Source: Nemertoderma westbladi (taxonomy: Eukaryota; Xenacoelomorpha; Nemertodermatida; Nemertodermatidae). From it: a DNA stretch of 64,000 bases. The position numbers and the translations under genes were made by a program. The stretch is from assembly GCA_032718475.1 (NCBI GenBank), contig JAUCBJ010000759.1, positions 29,493 through 93,492 of the forward strand. The letters are read 5' to 3'. Each line of letters starts with the position of its first letter. Positions within the stretch are counted from its first letter, which is position 1. The notes beneath the pieces are model-generated. The model was given only the letters and a program-made list of their open reading frames with translations, ran no database searches and was not told the DNA's origin. Shown here piece by piece: positions 61,118 to 64,000 of the stretch.

Positions 61118-61719
61118 AGTCCTTAAGAGAACCAAATAATCAACCAGAATTCAATAAAGTTAATTTGTTCTTAGGTCACTTTTTTTGTCAAAGTCGTTAA
61201 CAAGTTTGACAAAAAATAACACTTTGTTGTTAACATAAAAAGTTATGTTGAATTAAATTTCAAAGTAATTTCCATGACATTGATTTTTTATACTAGCTAG
61301 GCTTTTCTACTTTTTTATAAATGTTATGAACACGTGTTAGCTATCAATTTTGATAAATAATTTTGTTCTAGAACACTTTTTATGTATATGAGTGAGGGGG
61401 GGGGGGGGGTTGTTGGCTGGAGAACCACGTTGATTGACAATGATTATTCAATAATTATACGAGAGATACTGAAGGCCTACTTGTTTTTTGTTTATTTCTT
61501 TTTCCATATATTTAATTTTATACTGTATGTCTACCGGCACCTCTTACTTTTTATCACAGTGTATGAAACCAAACAAAACATTGTTGTATAAGTAGAATAT
61601 ATAATATATACAGAGTACTGAAGTAGTTAGCTATGTAGAGCTCTAGGTCAGTAAATATTTTTTATAAGCTTTTGAGAAGGACCCTACTGTCAGAAGGTCA
61701 TATAAAGGTAAATAGTAAC
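61118..61719. other. A+T-rich intergenic sequence with a G run
   Basis: No gene. A run of about 14 G lies at 61395-61409, and TTTGTCAAA-type short repeats at about 61185-61215. Confidence 0.5.
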
Positions 61720-63356
61720 CGGTAATCACACCGGTAAATCTATTTTTAATACATCTGTCAGTAATAATGATATTAATTTCTCTCATGTCACGTTTAAAGA
61801 AACTGTTGATTCAGTGCTTGGTCTTCCTACTGGCAAGTCATCGGGCCCTGATGAGGTAACGGCTGAACACTTTATCAACGGTTTCTCCTATAATTTGATT
61901 CGTGCAATTTGCATTTTAATTAATGCTATGTTTACACACAACTATATGCCAGCTGAAATGATGGCTTCCACCATTATACCACTTCTAAAAGATAGGACCG
62001 CTGCTTTAAACAGTAAGGATAACTATCGTGGAATTGCCCTTTCAACTATCCTTAGTAAGGTGGTCGAGAAGGTAATTCTAGAACGATGTGTAGATCATTT
62101 AATTACCACTAGCAACCAATTCGGATTTAAAACTAAATCAGGAACTGAGTTATGCATATATACTCTTAAAGAAATAATTAATTATTACCTATGTAACAAT
62201 TCGTGTATCTATGTTTGTATGTTGGACGCCTCAAAAGCCTTTGATAGGGTCAACCATTACAAACTTTTTAATAAGCTAATTAATAGAGGTGTCCCTATTT
62301 ATATTGTGCGTGTTATACATTTCTGGTACCGTAACCAACTGTTGCGTGTCTGTTGGAATGGCATATTGTCACCCGAATTTAATGTAACTAATGGAACTCG
62401 TCAGGGTGGCATCCTATCACCTCTATTTTACAACGTTTATGTTGACGATTTAAGCTTAGCGTTAACTAGTAGCGGAACCGGTTGCTGTCTAGGCTCTACA
62501 AGAATTAACCACATTATATATGCGGACGACCTATGTCTCATTTCAAACTCAATACATGGTTTACAAAATCTAGTTAATATTTCTGTAGCTTATGCTCTCG
62601 ATAATTCTATTATATTTAACACTAAAAAAAGTAAATGTATTTATTTCATTCCCAATTCCTACACAGTTACACTCTATTCCAGAATTAAATTATACGGTTC
62701 TTGCATTGATATTGTAGATAGATTTTCATACTTAGGACATCTCCTGTGCTCTAATACTGATGATGATTGTGATATAATTAAGCAAACTCATTCTTTATAT
62801 GCACGTGCAAACACTCTACTTAGGAAATTTGGTAATGCATCCACAAATGTTAAAATTCTATTATTTCGTGCTTTTTGTACACCTATATACTGTTGTAGCT
62901 TATGGTCTAGAAGTAATTATTCACAAAGTGCCTACAATAAACTTAGAGTGGCTTATAATAACTGCTTGCGACTATTATTTAAAATACCTCGATTTACTGA
63001 GGATGAGCCCACGAGTATCTCTTTAATGTTCGGGCAGCTTAATCTTCCAATGTTCATTCACATTCTGTATAAAAATAAGCAAAGTTTATTACGAAGAATC
63101 TCTTCTTCTAACAATTTGCTTGTTTCGACTGCTAATATTTGGTGTCATCAGTACACACGTATTATTTTATAGTAATCTATATTATGTATATCGTGTTTTA
63201 TGTTTTATGTAAGAACATTTGGATTAGTTGGTAGGGTAGGCTTACTATTTGTACTGTACATATTTTAATATCTCCAAACAATTGTGCTTAATAAATAATA
63301 TATGTAATCTGTTTTTATGGGCCTCGGCCTGGAATAAAGAATAATAATATAAAATA
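61720..63356 (+). mobile_element. CR1-like non-LTR retrotransposon, 5'-truncated, intact RT frame
   Basis: A third non-LTR family. The frame enters from the truncated 5' side and stays open from about 61714 to TAG 63170-63172. Motifs: GLPTGKSSGPDEVTAEHF, IIPLLKDRTAALNSKDNYRG, NQFGFKTKSGTELCIY, MLDASKAFDRVNH (first Asp), NGTRQGGILSPLFYNVYVDD, IIYADDLCLIS (YADD Asp pair), NTKKSKCIYF, LYGSCIDIVDRFSYLGHLL. The 3' region has AATAAA at 63290 and again at 63333 after GGGCCTCGGCCT, then (AATAAT)-like tail. The layout resembles the CR1/Jockey group. The endonuclease is lost; the open frame suggests fairly recent insertion. Confidence 0.87.
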
Positions 63357-63856
63357 AATAAAGTAACATTTTTTGTCAAAAAAGTCTACTTTCTTTGCCA
63401 CCACTTAAATAGTTATTTTTTTCACATATTATCAATTAATGGGAAGGACATTACGTTTCTGATGTGAAATAGTAAGCTGAGTTTAATGTACACTCTAAAG
63501 TACTTTGCAGCGCGTATATACTGTGGGTCGAAGTCAAAGTGAGCCCTTTTGCTTAATTAGAGGACCGTCTATCGTCGCCTTTGAAATCTTTCAACGCAAA
63601 TGAGTCGGTTAAGCTTTGATGATTACCCAACCCAGCAGAGTTAGAATTAATTACCTAACCCAGCGAATGCTTTAAGACCCCGGACTCTTTAAGCTCAAAT
63701 ATGAAGCGCAGAATGCAGAGTCGCATCTCTAGAACCCCTAGATATTGCTGTCAATGAAAGATTTATATATTTTCACAGATATTTTATTAATGCAATTGAA
63801 CTTAAACACTAAACTTCAAACTAAACTATAAAACTAAACTAGATAAACAAAAAAAA
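63357..63856. other. non-coding, nothing firmly recognised
   Basis: CTCTAAAGTACTTTGCA at about 63492-63508 resembles the inner right end of the MITE at 7239-7375 (CTGTAAAGTACTTTGCA), suggesting a MITE remnant. Otherwise no signal. Confidence 0.4.
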
Positions 63857-64000
63857 TGAAATATAGAAAATAATTACAAGTAAACCATCCGTTCCGAGTT
63901 CAAACAGTTTGATTGAAATATAAAAAATAATTACAAGTAAACCATCCGTTCCGAGTTCAAACAGTTTGATTGAAATATAAAAAATAATTACAAGAAAACC
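63857..64000. repeat. 57-bp tandem repeat running off the window
   Basis: TTACAAG occurs at 63874, 63931 and 63988, exactly 57 bp apart. The unit includes ACCATCCGTTCCGAGTTCAA. About 2.5 copies are visible, and the array continues past the window edge. Confidence 0.93.

Overview
The window is nuclear DNA from a metazoan, most likely an aquatic invertebrate. Support: spliced genes with GT-AG introns and phase-matched junctions, a transmembrane RING-finger protein, a signal-peptide-bearing cysteine-rich protein, and a mixed transposon load (Helitron, BEL/Pao, three non-LTR families, MITEs). Nothing is prokaryotic. I cannot place it to phylum. By eye about a third is tandem repeat and another third is recognisable or decayed transposon.

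Left part (1-10.9 kb): a frameshifted coding remnant I do not recognise (1-1146), a G+C-rich remnant (about 2.4-2.95 kb), then a decayed Helitron Rep/helicase gene (3.04-6.09 kb) that keeps a recognisable 242-bp intron. A 137-bp MITE (7239-7375) follows. A minus-strand gene for a small secreted protein with two six-cysteine modules has exons at 10571-10841 and 7508-7791; its intron holds a 30-bp hairpin minisatellite in an open frame, long C and G runs, and a perfect 14-bp-stem hairpin.

Centre (10.9-33.5 kb): two related satellites. Array A (30-bp monomer, 10.9-16.84 kb) and array B (31-bp monomer, 21.73-33.53 kb) share half of their monomer. Both show higher-order periodicity (about 1.7 kb in A, 660-694 bp in B). 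A solo LTR with a 5-bp target duplication sits in the last monomer of A. Between the arrays are a BEL/Pao gag-protease remnant, a broken non-LTR fragment, an 81-bp minisatellite and a tRNA-like sequence. A non-LTR copy is inserted in array B.

Right part (33.5-64 kb): two inverted copies of a palindromic MITE with 3-bp target duplications; several copies of two related APE-type non-LTR families ('family I' and 'family II', both ending in TAG repeats), including one near-full-length family I element with a single in-frame stop (about 41.59-45.34 kb); a BEL/Pao gag-protease gene with primer-binding site and LTR, head-to-head with a BEL/Pao integrase fragment; a probable host gene of three visible exons (49215-58715, plus strand) encoding an 821-residue two-pass membrane, coiled-coil, RING-finger protein, whose second intron carries a 39-bp and a 3.6-kb 21-bp tandem array; a tail-to-tail pair of non-LTR fragments; and a 5'-truncated CR1-like element with an intact reverse transcriptase frame (61.7-63.36 kb).

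The two probable host genes are the secreted cysteine-rich protein and the membrane RING protein. The very long open frames across the satellites are artefacts of repeat units divisible by three.
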